Shown here: positions 53,184-60,282 of the stretch, in pieces
Position numbering within the stretch: the stretch's first letter is position 1
Layout of the letters: each line of letters starts with the position of its first letter
Origin: Labia minor
Lineage: Eukaryota > Arthropoda > Insecta > Dermaptera > Spongiphoridae
Length of the DNA stretch: 64,000 bases
Direction of reading: 5' to 3'
NCBI GenBank assembly: GCA_963082975.1
Contig: OY720346.1
Coordinates: forward strand, 34,685,787-34,749,786
Notes under the pieces: model-generated
Seen by the model: the letters and a program-made list of their open reading frames with translations, nothing else
The model's database searches: none
What the model was told of the DNA's origin: nothing
Program-made: the position numbers and the translations under genes

Positions 53184-56100
53184 TATACTTTTTATTTGTT
53201 ATTGTTTTTTTCTATTTAAATATATTTTATTATTATTTGTTTGATTAATTTAAGAGATCTTTAATTGTAAATATTATTTCTTAAAAAAAAATTAATATTA
53301 AACTAAAAAATAAATAATTTTAGTATAGAAATTCTTTTGTAAAAAAGATATTTTTTTATAATTTTTCTTCATTTTTATAAAAACCTTTTATCGTGTTTAT
53401 AATTAATTCATCAATCACATTGCAAAGATATTATTTAAATTTGTGTGGCAGCCCCTATTTCCACTCTCCCAAACTCCTCTCCTATGTAGAACAAAACCTT
53501 ACAAAATCTTATTACAATGAATCCTTATAAAACTGATTAAATGTCTCTTATTATTTCATATTTATTCTTCATTAAATTATTTGCAAAATTAATGATCTCT
53601 TAAATTTGTTATATTCCTACATTGATTTTTTATTTCTTCATCTTCATATTCTTTTTCTTCTTCTTCTGTCTATTTAATATTATTTTTTATATTCTTATAT
53701 CAATATATAACTTCTAATAATCATTTATATTTTTACTTTTAAATTATATATTTATTTTAAAACATATAAATTTTATAGATGGTTATTATATACATTTTGG
53801 GGGATTTTTTTGGGCAGAGGGTTTTGCTCCAAGTACGGGTGTGGTTCGCCAGGCGGCCACCGTTACAATCCAGTGAAAAAAGTTATTTTATTTATTTATT
53901 TATATATAAATATACATATATAAATATATACGGTCGTGCGCCTTTACCCACCCAAAAAAGGTTGTAAGTATCGACCTTTTTTTTTTTATTATTTTAAATA
54001 AAGGTTTTATTGTGACATTACAAGGTTTACATTACAAGTGTGGGGATTTGTTTGTGGATATTTTGCATGTATATATAATTTTTTATTTTTCGTTTTATTT
54101 ATTATTTAAGTATTCTAATTAAACACAAATTTATTTTTTTAATTCTTTAAATTTCTCTTGAAATCCAGTCCATCCAGTGTCTTGAAAATCCCAATCAAAA
54201 TTATTTCATTTTACAATTAGTAGATTAATGAAAAATAAAATATTCTATTATTTATATTAATAATGAATCCAAAACAATATAAAAAAAAACATCAATGTAA
54301 CTAATTATTATTTTAATAATTGTTTTTTAATTAATTAATTTTATTTCTTTTTTTTATTTTTAATTGAGGATTTTAGTTAACAATTTTCCAAAACATAATT
54401 GTTTTATTTCCGCCATTTTTGCTTTTGTTTTTGTTAAATTACATATTTCTCCCCCACTCTCACCATTGGTCCACAGATGATGAGGATGCCACTGATACGG
54501 TTTAGAACAAAACGACGGGGGTTGCAACGTTGCTACGCCTTCAGGTAACCCGGATGTATACAAACAACAATAACAACAACAACAACAGCTAGGCTTTTGT
54601 CGCTCCACAATACAAATCACGTTAATATATATATATAGTTATAAATATATGTATATATTATATTTCGTTCAAATGATTGGCCGATTTTTTTATTATCAGT
54701 GCCTATATATTTATTATCTGTAATAATAAATAATAAATTTTAGAAGAGAATAAAAAAAAATGTAATTTAACACTGACTTTATTAACTAATCTGATTAATT
54801 TGATATTATTATTTATATGAATAATAATAAAGATTTTGTCATTTCTATATAATAAACATTTTCAAAATTAATAATTATATTACTTGGATATCTATGGGTA
54901 TATTTTGGTATTATATGATTTTCACTAAAATTGTAGTGATGCTAGAATATTTAAAAAATAAATTTCTAAACTTTCTTTTCAAAATTATTTATTGAAATTT
55001 ACTGATAATTCCTTAATAAAACCTAGTCTGATGGTCTCAATACGTTAACCTTTTAAGTCTGTTCAAGTCTCGAGCCTACCTACTGGGATCTTTGGAAACG
55101 AGGATTCATTTTACAGATCATACAACACCTCTGCCCCGATTAGACGAAAACCGTCTTGTTCGAAATTCAGTTTTTTTTTATTTTTTTTTTTAATCAATTT
55201 TTAAATTCGTCGAAATTAACTAATTTAATAAATTTGTTTACAAAATTGAAATAAATTTTTAAAACTAAAATTGATAACAAATTAAAGAACCATGAAATTA
55301 AATATTTGTATTATTAATTTAAAATCATAATCAAAGAATACAATTTTAATTATTACATGACAATTGAAATTGTTTTGTTCAAATTTAAATAAATTATATA
55401 TAGTAATTAATAATATTAGATTAATAAAATAAATAAAGTCAGTAATGGATCAAAAGGTGTTTGTTAGGCTTTCTCGCCACGCCGATACATATTATTTTCG
55501 TACTTTTTTTTATTTATTGTTTTTTTTTTTCTAGCTTAAAAACTTTTAATTTTAATTTATCCTTAGTTAATTTAATTAATTTATTTTTGTTATTCATAAG
55601 AAATTAATATGATAAGTATTCATGTACACACAAACACAGATATATTATATATATATATATATATATATAATAAATCGAATCACAAAATATTCAATTATTT
55701 TATATCTATTATATATTTTATCGATATTTACTTATTTTTGTTTTATTTTTGATTTTTTGGCAATTTATATTCCTTTATTGTTCTTTTTATTTTTTATTTT
55801 ATTACCTCTTACTCTCTTACCTGTTTTTATTAATTTATTCTTTTTTTAATATTTGCAATAGTGTGCTTGATGTTTTGCTTCAAAGCATTGATGTTGCTTT
55901 TCAGTGTTTTCCTTGAATTTTATTGATTAATTTATTATGAGTTTTTGTTTTTTGTTTATTTCTTTTATTTATTTATTAATGTAATATTATAATAAACAAT
56001 ATATAAATTGAATAGAATATTCTCTATTAATATTTAATTATTATTTTAGAATCCAAATTTTGTAAAAAAAAAATAATAATAATAATAATTATAATAACAT

Positions 56101-56886
56101 AAAATGTTGAGTTTATTCTATTTAATAATGATAAAAGAAAATTTTTATCAAAATTATATTAGATAATTTCAAGATCTGTTTATTAATGTCTAAAGATTAA
56201 AAATCGAAAAATTATTTCAATTATCTATTTTTTAAATCTTATAATTATTAATCTTAAAAAATAGTTACTCAATTAACTATTTATTTGAACAGAATCAACC
56301 AATTATTAAACAATACCCCCTTTACTATCGTCGGTCGGTAAAATTTATACATTTTTAAGAAAAAGTTGAATCCGTTCTTTAACTGGTACAGGTTTTTGTT
56401 GCTTTTAATAAATTATACTTTTTCTTAATATGTACAATATTCTCAATTTTAAATATTTTCATGAAATTTTCATAAATTTTTATGTTTTAAATATTATTTT
56501 GTTATGGATTGCGAGAAAAGTATTCGAAAGTATTAAAAAATAACGGAGAAAATGAAGATAAAGGGAAAACCAAATGGGAAAGTGTGAGAGGAAAATAATA
56601 AATATTCAGTTTTCAAAATAATAACAATAATTGACTGAATTTGAAAATTAATCAATTTTTTTCTTTCATATTTAACTCATCACAAAGAAAATAATTGTAA
56701 CTATATACATGAATTAAAAAATATAGGTAGATAAATTATTAAAAAAAATGTCTTTTTTTTATCTTTGTCAATTATGATCTTGAAATTTAGGATTAAATAT
56801 AAAATATCTTAAAGAATCGTTAAAAATATGCATAAATCAATTATTTTTATTTTGAATTTGAATTATAAATGATCATAATAATTTTT

Positions 56887-56917
<31 letters not shown>

Positions 56918-57656
56918 AATTTTTCTTTCTTTCTTTCATCCTCACCAGGGTATGATAATGTTGATTGCAATCTACCTAAATACCTATATCTCTTTCTATC
57001 TATAATACTAATATCTGTTCCAATCAATCTATTTATAATCTATGAAAATTTATATTATTTTAGTTTTTTTAAATATTTTTAGGGGTTTAAAAAAAAAATT
57101 AAAATAAATTGAAAATACGAGATATATTATTAATAATAATATATTTTGAATTATGAATTAATTTATTGATTTTTTGTCCGAATTTTTATTTTTTTATTTT
57201 TTGTTTTTTGCAGGGTATGCCAGTCATCGTGGCAGATCACGTCTGGAGCCTGGAATTGATTATGATGATTATTTAAGTCATCGCGGTGGTGGAATTAGTG
57301 GCAGTGGTGGTGGTGGTGGGGGTGGTGTTGTTGATTATCGTGAATCACGTGATATGCGCGATTATCGTGATCCGCGTGATATGCGTAGCGACCCACGTGA
57401 TTATCGTGGCGATCATCATCATCATCATCATCGTGGCATGCTTGGTGATCCACGCGATTTTCGTAATCCAAGAGACATACGAGGAGCAGATCCACGTGAA
57501 TTACGTGATCCACGTGAAATTCGCGATCCAAGAGATTATAGGGACCCAAGGGATTATCGTAGCGATCCAAGGGAGTATCATAGTCATCGACGGGACCCGG
57601 AAGAATATCACCCCACACATAGGGCCTCTTCCCGCCGTGCGCTCAACGCCATTTAG
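12146..57656 (+). CDS. Ca-beta: Voltage-gated calcium channel beta subunit (ten exons)
   Basis: Exons: 12146-12247, 35406-35522, 36465-36584, 40842-41100, 49483-49717, 49792-50056, 50845-51012, 51845-52022, 52942-52983, 57214-57656. They sum to 1929 nt, an uninterrupted 642-residue frame, all with GT-AG borders and matching phases. The protein is the cytosolic auxiliary subunit of high-voltage-activated calcium channels. It binds the I-II loop of the pore subunit and promotes surface expression and gating. Layout: variable N-terminus (1-34), conserved [13 protein letters not shown] segment, SH3 core (about 100-150: [10 protein letters not shown]...[10 protein letters not shown]), HOOK linker (about 150-235), guanylate-kinase-like domain (about 235-422: [13 protein letters not shown]) and an Arg/Asp-rich tail. 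The P-loop is the non-catalytic GPSLKG form of this family. Identity is very secure; linking exon 1 across 23 kb is inference from phase and family structure. Confidence 0.93.
13255..13480 (+). pseudogene. LINE reverse transcriptase C-terminal relic
   Basis: The plus strand reads RVLKIENG, then [16 protein letters not shown] after an AT-rich insertion. This resembles the (R)VIKSRRLRWAGH region near the end of many insect non-LTR retrotransposon proteins. It is interrupted by stops and too degraded to classify. Confidence 0.4.
15650..16400 (+). pseudogene. Degraded RTE/BovB-like reverse transcriptase relic
   Basis: Several frames together read like the C-terminal half of a LINE reverse transcriptase. 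[13 protein letters not shown] (near 15727) matches the FGLRLN.KKT motif. [20 protein letters not shown] and [10 protein letters not shown] (15995-16085) match the LKSKVY.TIVRPVALYGSECW motif. [16 protein letters not shown] (16200-16250) matches the MREARLRWFGHV motif. Stops and frameshifts are frequent, so it is a dead copy trapped in the hAT derivative. Confidence 0.65.
16628..17090 (-). mobile_element. Family A element, copy A2 (5'-truncated)
   Basis: Minus orientation. The 3' end ttaccgaccgacgatag (as seen on plus) is at 16628 and the copy stops at cagcctggtcttaca near 17090, so the first ~180 bp are missing. It retains both 3' modules, a short microsatellite at 16748-16777 and the TGACGTCA pair. 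It lies inside the hAT element at 14732-17189. Confidence 0.75.
17752..17900 (+). mobile_element. hAT-like terminus and Helentron-type end motif
   Basis: cagggattggcagccgcatg at 17752 has the form of a hAT terminus (CAGGGRTYGGCA). No matching partner was found. At 17885-17900 the motif gaagtgaaacttctta occurs; it recurs in inverted orientation at 19531-19546. Confidence 0.3.
18027..18647 (-). mobile_element. Family A element, copy A3 (long form)
   Basis: Full-length, minus orientation, with both 3' modules, a microsatellite (18150-18176), two intact TGACGTCA palindromes and the 5' start aagttgacctgtggccagg. On the minus strand it begins within a dozen bases after the stop of the endonuclease-like ORF at 18659-19354, so it may be the 3' tail of the element that carries that ORF. 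Confidence 0.8.
18659..19354 (-). pseudogene. Endonuclease (EEP fold) fragment, Helentron/LINE type
   Basis: Open for 231 codons, but only the C-terminal half looks like protein. From about residue 110 it reads [44 protein letters not shown] and [20 protein letters not shown] and the terminal S-x-H-x-P are endonuclease/exonuclease/phosphatase motifs; SYH replaces the usual SDH. This domain occurs in LINE proteins and at the C-terminus of Helentron Rep-helicase proteins. The N-terminal half is translated non-coding sequence, so the annotated start is not real. The Rep and helicase domains are absent, which suggests an internal deletion joining a 5' end region (19360-19546) to the endonuclease end. 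Confidence 0.55.
19339..19432 (+). repeat. Two 47-bp tandem units
   Basis: The unit beginning gaacgaaagaccgcac occurs at 19339-19385 and again from 19386. It lies between the endonuclease fragment and the gaagtgaaacttc terminal motif (19531-19546), in the putative 5' region of the Helentron-like element. Confidence 0.85.
21002..21042. repeat. (TA)n microsatellite
   Basis: About 20 uninterrupted TA units. Confidence 0.95.
21195..21925 (-). pseudogene. RTE-clade LINE, 5'-truncated 3' end
   Basis: The minus strand reads [16 protein letters not shown], then [53 protein letters not shown] and [13 protein letters not shown]. After a frameshift near 21480 it continues [38 protein letters not shown] and a Lys-rich end encoded by a gaagaagaagaa tract. 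These are the thumb and C-terminus of RTE-type reverse transcriptases. Only the last ~240 residues remain, as usual for incomplete reverse transcription. One frameshift and low decay suggest moderate age. Confidence 0.85.
22116..22474 (-). mobile_element. Family A element, copy A4 (short form)
   Basis: At 359 bp it has the family A 5' module and a single 3' module with intact ends (ttaccgaccgacgatag and tgacatgtggccagg on minus). It has no linker, microsatellite or second 3' module. It is the simplest complete member in the window and flanks a (TA)n tract. Confidence 0.8.
23060..23480 (+). promoter_or_regulatory. GC-rich island in intron 1: possible alternative promoter or 5' exon
   Basis: A (gtca)n/(ct)n stretch (23061-23115) leads into about 350 bp of clearly GC-rich, CpG-containing DNA with a G-rich tail (23453-23480). 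Several frames stay open (a plus ORF from 23215, a minus ORF to 23422), and none resembles a known protein. No clear phase-0 donor joins it to exon 2. It most resembles a promoter/first-exon region, but it could be non-AT transposon DNA. Confidence 0.35.
24026..24622 (-). mobile_element. Family B element, copy B2
   Basis: Minus orientation. Begins ctggagtgtctccactcaac (minus strand from 24622) and runs through the same modules as B1 without the internal duplication. A (GT)n microsatellite (24131-24160) sits where B1 has (CA)n. Ends near aatactatctctggcaaaat. Confidence 0.75.
25584..25618. repeat. (TA)n microsatellite
   Basis: About 17 TA units directly before the family D repeat. Confidence 0.95.
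25640..26030 (+). mobile_element. Family D repeat (Helentron-like or other non-autonomous element)
   Basis: A block with moderate GC: aaaaatgaatctcaaaaagtg, gcctggaccaattttgac, gttgaagtccaaggatag, gatgacgtcacag, ggggctcggaggggaggcc and gcgtccactatagggta. Its second half recurs inside the hAT element at 1784-1920. Similar openings occur in abundant repeats of other insects as I remember them; no protein is encoded. The end is not clear. Confidence 0.5.
26480..26830 (+). pseudogene. LINE reverse transcriptase C-terminal relic
   Basis: The plus strand reads [40 protein letters not shown], a stop, then [20 protein letters not shown] and, after a frameshift, [12 protein letters not shown]...GKRPCGRP. 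This matches the LYGSEAW...RVFERR.LR.I.GP.RD...WR..N.EL..L tail common to jockey-like LINEs. Several stops mark it as dead. A GC-rich hairpin region follows at 26855-26925. Confidence 0.7.
26855..26925 (+). repeat. GC-rich hairpin-forming tail
   Basis: gggggcggagccccc can fold as a stem of about six G:C pairs, followed by gcgccgaagtcgctcggagc, which can form a second short stem, then a (TA)n tract. GC hairpins followed by AT are seen at the ends of Helitron-like elements, but ownership is uncertain here. Confidence 0.35.
28543..29417 (-). mobile_element. Mariner-type transposon with internal deletion
   Basis: Flanked by TA (28541-28542, 29418-29419). The terminal repeats are about 30 bp (left CGGGTTTGTTCAAAAG, right on minus CGAGGTCTGCTCAAAAG; both continue AAAAGGTG). 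On the minus strand the transposase has VYKWYKRFG from the N-terminal HTH region joined to [20 protein letters not shown], then [20 protein letters not shown] and PPYSLDLAP, ending near NYFEGDK. An internal piece of roughly 100-150 residues, including the first catalytic Asp region, is missing, and a stop follows GVVHHGFF. The copy is non-autonomous. A (TA)n run lies near the C-terminal end. Confidence 0.85.
29768..29822 (-). repeat. tRNA-like fragment (possible SINE head)
   Basis: The minus strand reads cagtggttatcacgac (A-box-like) and, 25 bases on, tagttcgggcc (B-box-like). No full cloverleaf can be drawn with confidence, so it is a tRNA-derived relic at best. Confidence 0.3.
31405..31962 (+). 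mobile_element. Family A element, copy A5 (5'-truncated long form)
   Basis: Lacks the first ~65 bp but keeps both TGACGTCA palindromes, both 3' modules (the internal one ends tatcgtcgattgctaa), the microsatellite (31817-31842) and the end tatcgtcggtcggtaa. Confidence 0.8.
32583..33006 (+). mobile_element. Mariner deletion derivative (MITE), copy C1
   Basis: 424 bp between TA dinucleotides, with inverted repeats of about 45 bp (CGAGGGTGGTCTGAAAAGTT at both ends). The interior retains scraps of mariner transposase in shifting frames: [17 protein letters not shown], then [30 protein letters not shown], and a C-terminal [15 protein letters not shown]. The catalytic middle has been deleted. Confidence 0.85.
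34726..34980. mobile_element. Foldback element with ~105-bp inverted arms
   Basis: The left arm (about 34718-34830, from taacggaattttgtaaatt to attgctacttctgc) is matched in inverted orientation by the right arm (about 34870-34978, gcagaagtagcaatcg to aaattccgttata). About 40 bp of non-repeated loop lie between. The arms carry caatcgaaacgttgtg. No ORF. Confidence 0.75.
35406..35522 (+). CDS. Ca-beta: Ca-beta exon 2
   Basis: 39 codons, phase 0 at both ends, tatag|GGG ... CGG|gtgaga. Encodes [20 protein letters not shown] and [16 protein letters not shown], the highly conserved start of the beta-subunit core with its charged helix. Strongly GC-rich next to AT-rich introns. Confidence 0.96.
36045..36240. 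other. Intron 2 with (GA)n tract
   Basis: The intron 35523-36464 holds (TA)n at 35768-35792 and a (GA)n run at 36200-36232; nothing else is recognised. Confidence 0.6.
36465..36584 (+). CDS. Ca-beta: Ca-beta exon 3 (SH3 start)
   Basis: 40 codons, phase 0, gtag|AGC ... AAG|gtatta. Encodes [16 protein letters not shown] and [13 protein letters not shown], the first strands of the SH3 core of the beta subunit. Confidence 0.97.
36667..37112 (+). mobile_element. Family A element, copy A6 (internally deleted, 3'-truncated)
   Basis: Starts aagttgacatgtggccagg with intact TGACGTCA palindromes. An internal deletion joins cccttccctat directly to acacatctatacgg, removing the linker and conserved motif. 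The short microsatellite follows, and the copy stops after gtaaaaatct, so the final 3' end is lost. Confidence 0.75.
37207..37862 (+). mobile_element. Family B element, copy B3
   Basis: Same order as B1/B2: ctggagtgtcttcactcgac, attccggtactttcag, tttacggtcagtttagagg, ccatatttcattattctagc, caaaccgcttttgggtaa, then a (CA)n/(GACA)n microsatellite (37728-37770) and the tail with gacatcgaaaattttgg. A tRNA-like stretch (37872-37925, ggtggtttagtggttaac) follows directly. Confidence 0.75.
38846..39088 (-). mobile_element. tRNA-derived SINE
   Basis: On the minus strand the head contains TAGTCTAGCTGG (a perfect match to the pol III A box) and, about 30 bases on, GGTTCAAGCCC (B box), followed by a body with gataggacccg and aaccgacttgatagg. 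A degraded relative lies at 41365-41560 and a fragment at 45285-45370. Pol III promoter boxes plus dispersed relatives identify a SINE; the family name is unknown. Confidence 0.7.
40257..40690. mobile_element. Mariner relic with inverted second 3' end
   Basis: On the minus strand (40335-40560) decayed transposase reads [12 protein letters not shown] and [19 protein letters not shown] followed by TAG, the mariner C-terminus. A terminal-type sequence, gagagccatttaataag, lies at 40260. On the plus strand at 40611-40665 a second C-terminus reads KLQERWGKC...GDYV, so two 3' ends face outward. The catalytic region is absent. Confidence 0.7.
40842..41100 (+). CDS. Ca-beta: Ca-beta exon 4 (SH3 and HOOK)
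   Basis: Begins after tttag and ends CCT G|gtgcgt in phase 1 (86 codons plus one base). Encodes [20 protein letters not shown] and [17 protein letters not shown], the SH3 core, then a low-complexity Gly/Ser/Thr HOOK segment ending STPPTPG. The HOOK is the known site of alternative splicing in this family. Confidence 0.96.
41365..41560 (-). mobile_element. Degraded SINE copy
   Basis: Shares the body gcttatcaagtcggttatat, cctatcaatctttaccttg and attttcttgag with the SINE at 38846-39088; the tRNA head is decayed. A third fragment with cctttgccttgatttttttg lies at 45285-45370. Confidence 0.6.
42822..43073. mobile_element. piggyBac-like foldback MITE with TTAA duplication
   Basis: TTAA at 42822-42825 and 43070-43073 flank a 244-bp element. 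Almost the whole length is inverted repeat: the left arm (42826 to about 42914, CACACTATGAGCGGGGCGGG ...) matches the right arm (about 42981-43069) with few mismatches. The arms contain GGGTATTTGTACCC and GGGTATTTATACCC palindromes. Exact TTAA duplication is the piggyBac-superfamily signature. No ORF. Its GC-rich arms contrast sharply with the intron. Confidence 0.85.
45807..45843 (+). CDS. Ca-beta: Candidate 37-nt alternative exon in the HOOK region
   Basis: A pyrimidine-rich (CT)n stretch precedes tttggcag|ACTTGGGACC, and the end AATGAAG|gtacgt is a strong donor. Entered in phase 1 from exon 4 it reads [11 protein letters not shown] then TGA, so inclusion would end the protein before the guanylate-kinase domain. 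It is also not a multiple of three. Vertebrate beta genes make truncated proteins through small HOOK exons; whether this exon is used is inference from splice signals only. Confidence 0.5.
46641..46660 (+). promoter_or_regulatory. Candidate recursive (zero-length) splice site
   Basis: ttggctttcag|gtaagc at 46651/46652 abuts a 3' splice site with a near-consensus 5' splice site, the arrangement used for stepwise removal of long introns in flies. It lies inside the 8.4-kb intron 4. The polypyrimidine tract is moderate. Confidence 0.35.
48416..48842 (+). mobile_element. Mariner deletion derivative (MITE), copy C2
   Basis: 427 bp, the same structure and the same internal deletion as the copy at 32583-33006, with ~45-bp inverted repeats and TA flanks. 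It sits within a (TA)n tract (48380-48415 and 48843-48875). Sharing one deletion means both came from one deleted master copy rather than from independent decay. cagggg tcggcaac at 48296, just upstream, resembles a lone hAT terminus. Confidence 0.85.
49483..49717 (+). CDS. Ca-beta: Ca-beta exon 5 (HOOK end, GK start)
   Basis: tttag|GC GAG GAC ... AG|gtctgt, entering in phase 1 and leaving after two bases of an Arg codon. Encodes [14 protein letters not shown], a basic EKRKPFFKK patch, [20 protein letters not shown] and [19 protein letters not shown]. This is the beginning of the guanylate-kinase-like domain, including part of the groove that binds the channel's interaction domain. GPSLKG replaces a catalytic P-loop. 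Confidence 0.98.
49792..50056 (+). CDS. Ca-beta: Ca-beta exon 6 (GK domain)
   Basis: ttttag|A ATC ... AAG|gtaata. Encodes [56 protein letters not shown] and [16 protein letters not shown], the central GK-like core. It is separated from exon 5 by an intron of only 74 bp, unusually short for this gene. Confidence 0.98.
50845..51012 (+). CDS. Ca-beta: Ca-beta exon 7 (GK domain)
   Basis: 56 codons, phase 0, tatag|GTA ... GAG|gtaaca. Encodes [40 protein letters not shown] and [16 protein letters not shown], the end of the GK-like domain, nearly invariant in the family. Introns 50057-50844 and 51013-51844 contain only AT-rich sequence. Confidence 0.98.
51845..52022 (+). CDS. Ca-beta: Ca-beta exon 8 (domain end and linker)
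   Basis: tttag|GCG TAT TGG ... GCA G|gtaatt, ending in phase 1. Encodes [11 protein letters not shown], the last conserved residues, then a Ser/Gly/Ala/Gln-rich linker. The next intron (52023-52941) is AT-rich without recognised features. Confidence 0.95.
52942..52983 (+). CDS. Ca-beta: Ca-beta exon 9 (42-nt microexon)
   Basis: ttttag|GC CCC CAT ... AGA G|gtacta. Encodes [14 protein letters not shown]. Both junctions are phase 1, so it can be skipped without changing frame and can be followed by any of three downstream phase-1 acceptors. Confidence 0.85.
53818..53876 (+). CDS. Ca-beta: Candidate alternative last exon (-VTIQ end)
   Basis: ttttttgggcag|AG GGT TTT enters in phase 1 and reads [19 protein letters not shown] followed by TGA at 53874-53876. 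This GC-rich stretch stands out from its surroundings, and GVVRQ echoes GVVRQ in exon 8. A different acceptor two bases on would give [18 protein letters not shown] with no nearby stop. Transcript support is not visible here. Confidence 0.5.
54477..54505 (+). CDS. Ca-beta: Candidate alternative last exon (-DDEDATDTV)
   Basis: A good pyrimidine tract (tctcccccactctcacc) leads to ccacag|AT GAT GAG. Entry in phase 1 gives DDEDATDTV and TAG at 54503-54505. The non-AT block continues to about 54600, which would be 3' UTR. The end D-T-V resembles a class III PDZ ligand; that is speculation. A different frame ([15 protein letters not shown]) is also open and less likely. Confidence 0.5.
56309..56342 (+). 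mobile_element. Solo family A 3' end
   Basis: Only aaacaataccccctttactatcgtcggtcggtaa, the last 34 bp of family A, as at 10475-10509. Confidence 0.65.
57214..57656 (+). CDS. Ca-beta: Ca-beta exon 10 (Arg/Asp-rich C-terminal tail)
   Basis: ttttttgcag|GG TAT GCC enters in phase 1. Encodes [20 protein letters not shown], then a poly-Gly stretch, six consecutive His and about a dozen [11 protein letters not shown]-type units, ending SRRALNAI and TAG. Low-complexity and probably disordered. The long antisense and alternative-frame ORFs over it result from the repeat composition. Its sequence is far less conserved than the SH3-GK core. Confidence 0.9.
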
Positions 57657-57729
57657 TATCTCTCTCTCTCTCTTTCTCTCTTACAAAAATTCCTCTCTTT
57701 CTCTCACCAAAAAAATAAAAAACACACAC

Positions 57730-57760
<31 letters not shown>

Positions 57761-58324
57761 CCTACATTCACAAAAAGACACTAAAAAATCACATTCTTCC
57801 CTTCACACACTTCTCTCTCTCAAATCCCTTTTACTCATTCCCTATGCCTTGCGCTTAAATTTTGGCGGAACTCAATTTCGTTATAAGTGATGCCTTAAAT
57901 CTACTCAATAAAAAAAATAATATAAATATATAAATAAATATTTATATATATATATATAGTTAAAAAGAGTTTTTTAAAAGTGACAAAAAAAAAAAAGAAA
58001 TAAAAATAATAATTATAATAATGCAATTTAAAAGCACACTCCCTCTAATCTAACAAAAAAATACTACGAGATTTTTTTCTTAACCTATTTTATATATATA
58101 TATGAATATAATAAAATAAATAAATAAATATCTAGTTAAAAAAATAAAGAGTCCGCGCCTGAGAACTTCTCTATATTCATAAAATAATAAAAAACTTAAA
58201 AAAAAATATAAACAAAAAAAATAGCCCTCCCTAAATATAAATAAATATATCTTGTTAATAATTAAATACTTTTTATATACAGCGTAACCCAGTTAAAGAT
58301 TTCTACATTGGTATTTCAGGAATT

Positions 58325-58373
<49 letters not shown>

Positions 58374-60230
58374 TAGTAGATAGATATAGTCTTGTCAATA
58401 ATATCTTATATAAATATATTCAATGATTAAAGATTATATTTCAGTTCCACATATTTAGAATCAAGAATAAATATTAATGAATGACACTTATAAACCAGAA
58501 ACAAAATTGTTTTAAAAATTACATTGATGAAATTTTTAAAAGTTATATATATATATATATATATATAAACAAAATAATAATTACAATAATCTATAGAATA
58601 TTAGAATAATCTAAAAAAAAATTTATAACTTATAAAAACATTTATACAGAAAATATTTTTCATGTATACACAAGTTTAATTATTTTTTCTTTACTTAATT
58701 TAATTAATTGTAATATTTACAAATATTTTAAATTTTCATTAAAATTAATAATTAATATAATTATATCATCATATAAATAAGAATTAATTAATTTATTAAA
58801 GAAATTAATTATAAAGGTCTATAATACATTGAGAATTGAGCCTTAACACTAAAAGTACATTAAATGTAAATAAATATATATATATATATATTTACATTTT
58901 ATTAATTGACATGGCTATATATAGGTTAACTATTTTACTCCTAATTAATTTAAATCAAAAAATATTAAAATTTATGACTATTAGCAAAATTTCTAGTTTG
59001 TCATTGTATAGTAACAAATAATAGTTAACTTTAAGTTTAGAAATTTGGATTAAAATATGTTTATTTATTTATTAAATTCCTTAAATATAATGTGAGAATT
59101 ATATTATCTGGGAAATTATGCTGTATTTTCGCTTTATCTATGTGGACAATTAGGACTGCATTATCAAACCTTAAAAGTGAAAAAATACGATTTTTTTTAT
59201 TATTGTTATGTTTTATGAAGAAAACAGAGAACAAACAAAATAAAAAATAGAGAATCGGGTTTGAATAATAGTTATCCTGTATAAAAGGGACCAAAATTGT
59301 CCCAAAGATAAAGCAAGTTTTCAATATATATATAATTTATAATAGACATAAAAATGACATATTTGAATATATATATAAGCATATATCAAACGAATATATG
59401 AATAATTAATTAAATATGCATTAAAACAAATCTGCTTTATACCTTCGCGTTTCAGTTCTTTAGTTAAAAAAAAGAACAAAAAATTAAAATTGAAAAAAAA
59501 TCATTGTTGATTTTAATAATTTCAACAACAAAAAAAAAATAAATAAATAAGAAATAAAAAATAAAAAAAAAATAAATAAATAAAAAAAAGAATTTTATTC
59601 TGCAGGGTAATTAAAATATAATTAAATAAAAAAAAAAATTGTGCATATTTTATTTTTCATTTATTATTAGTTAATTATTATATTATTTTAAATTTATATT
59701 GTTAGATGAAATGTATCTCAATTATATTTAATTGGATTTTAATAATCATACACATATAAAATAATATATTTAGAAAATTAATTAATTTATAATTATTATT
59801 TTATTGTATTTATTAATTTTATTTTATTTTCTAAGCTTTTATCTTCAAAGTTTAATTATTACAAAAATTATAAAATAATTAATTTTTTTAAAAGTGTTTA
59901 TATTTCAATGTTTTATTTACTTAATTTGTTTTTGTTATAATAGTAATAAAAATGGGTTGATTTATTATTCATTAGCCTAAACAAAAATCAATATAACTGA
60001 ATGTTCTTTAAAATCAACAAGCCCTTCTTTTTTGTATTCACTCCAGAGTGGGTTGATGTGAACTTAAATTTCAATTATTATATATTATTTTAATAAACAT
60101 AAATATTATATAAAATTTTATAAAGGCACAAATCATAAATATTTTTTAATAACTCTGTAAAAAAAAACAAAAAAAAAAGAACTGCGGATTTCACTCTTTT
60201 ATTATATTTTATCCCATTAAACATTATTAA

Positions 60231-60282
<52 letters not shown>

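Larger units (their letters stand above)
52984..57213 (+). other. Region between exons 9 and 10
   Basis: Contains two candidate alternative last exons, (CT)n(TA)n at 53131-53181, a tRNA-like stretch at 55023-55080 (gttcaagtctcgagcc) and a solo family A end. 55160-56300 and 56345-57170 are AT-rich spacer. An acceptor-like cag|GGTATGATAATG at 56948 imitates the real exon 10 start but runs into AT-rich sequence. Confidence 0.6.

Noticed and set aside
56949-57010. Second cag|GGTATG acceptor resembling exon 10
   Set aside because: The downstream frame lacks the conserved ASHRGRSR sequence and is AT-rich; probably chance or an old partial duplication.
57286-57858. Long plus-frame and antisense ORFs over the last Ca-beta exon
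   Set aside because: They are shadows of the repetitive RDPRD coding sequence; their products are monotonous Val/Ile or His/Asp strings.
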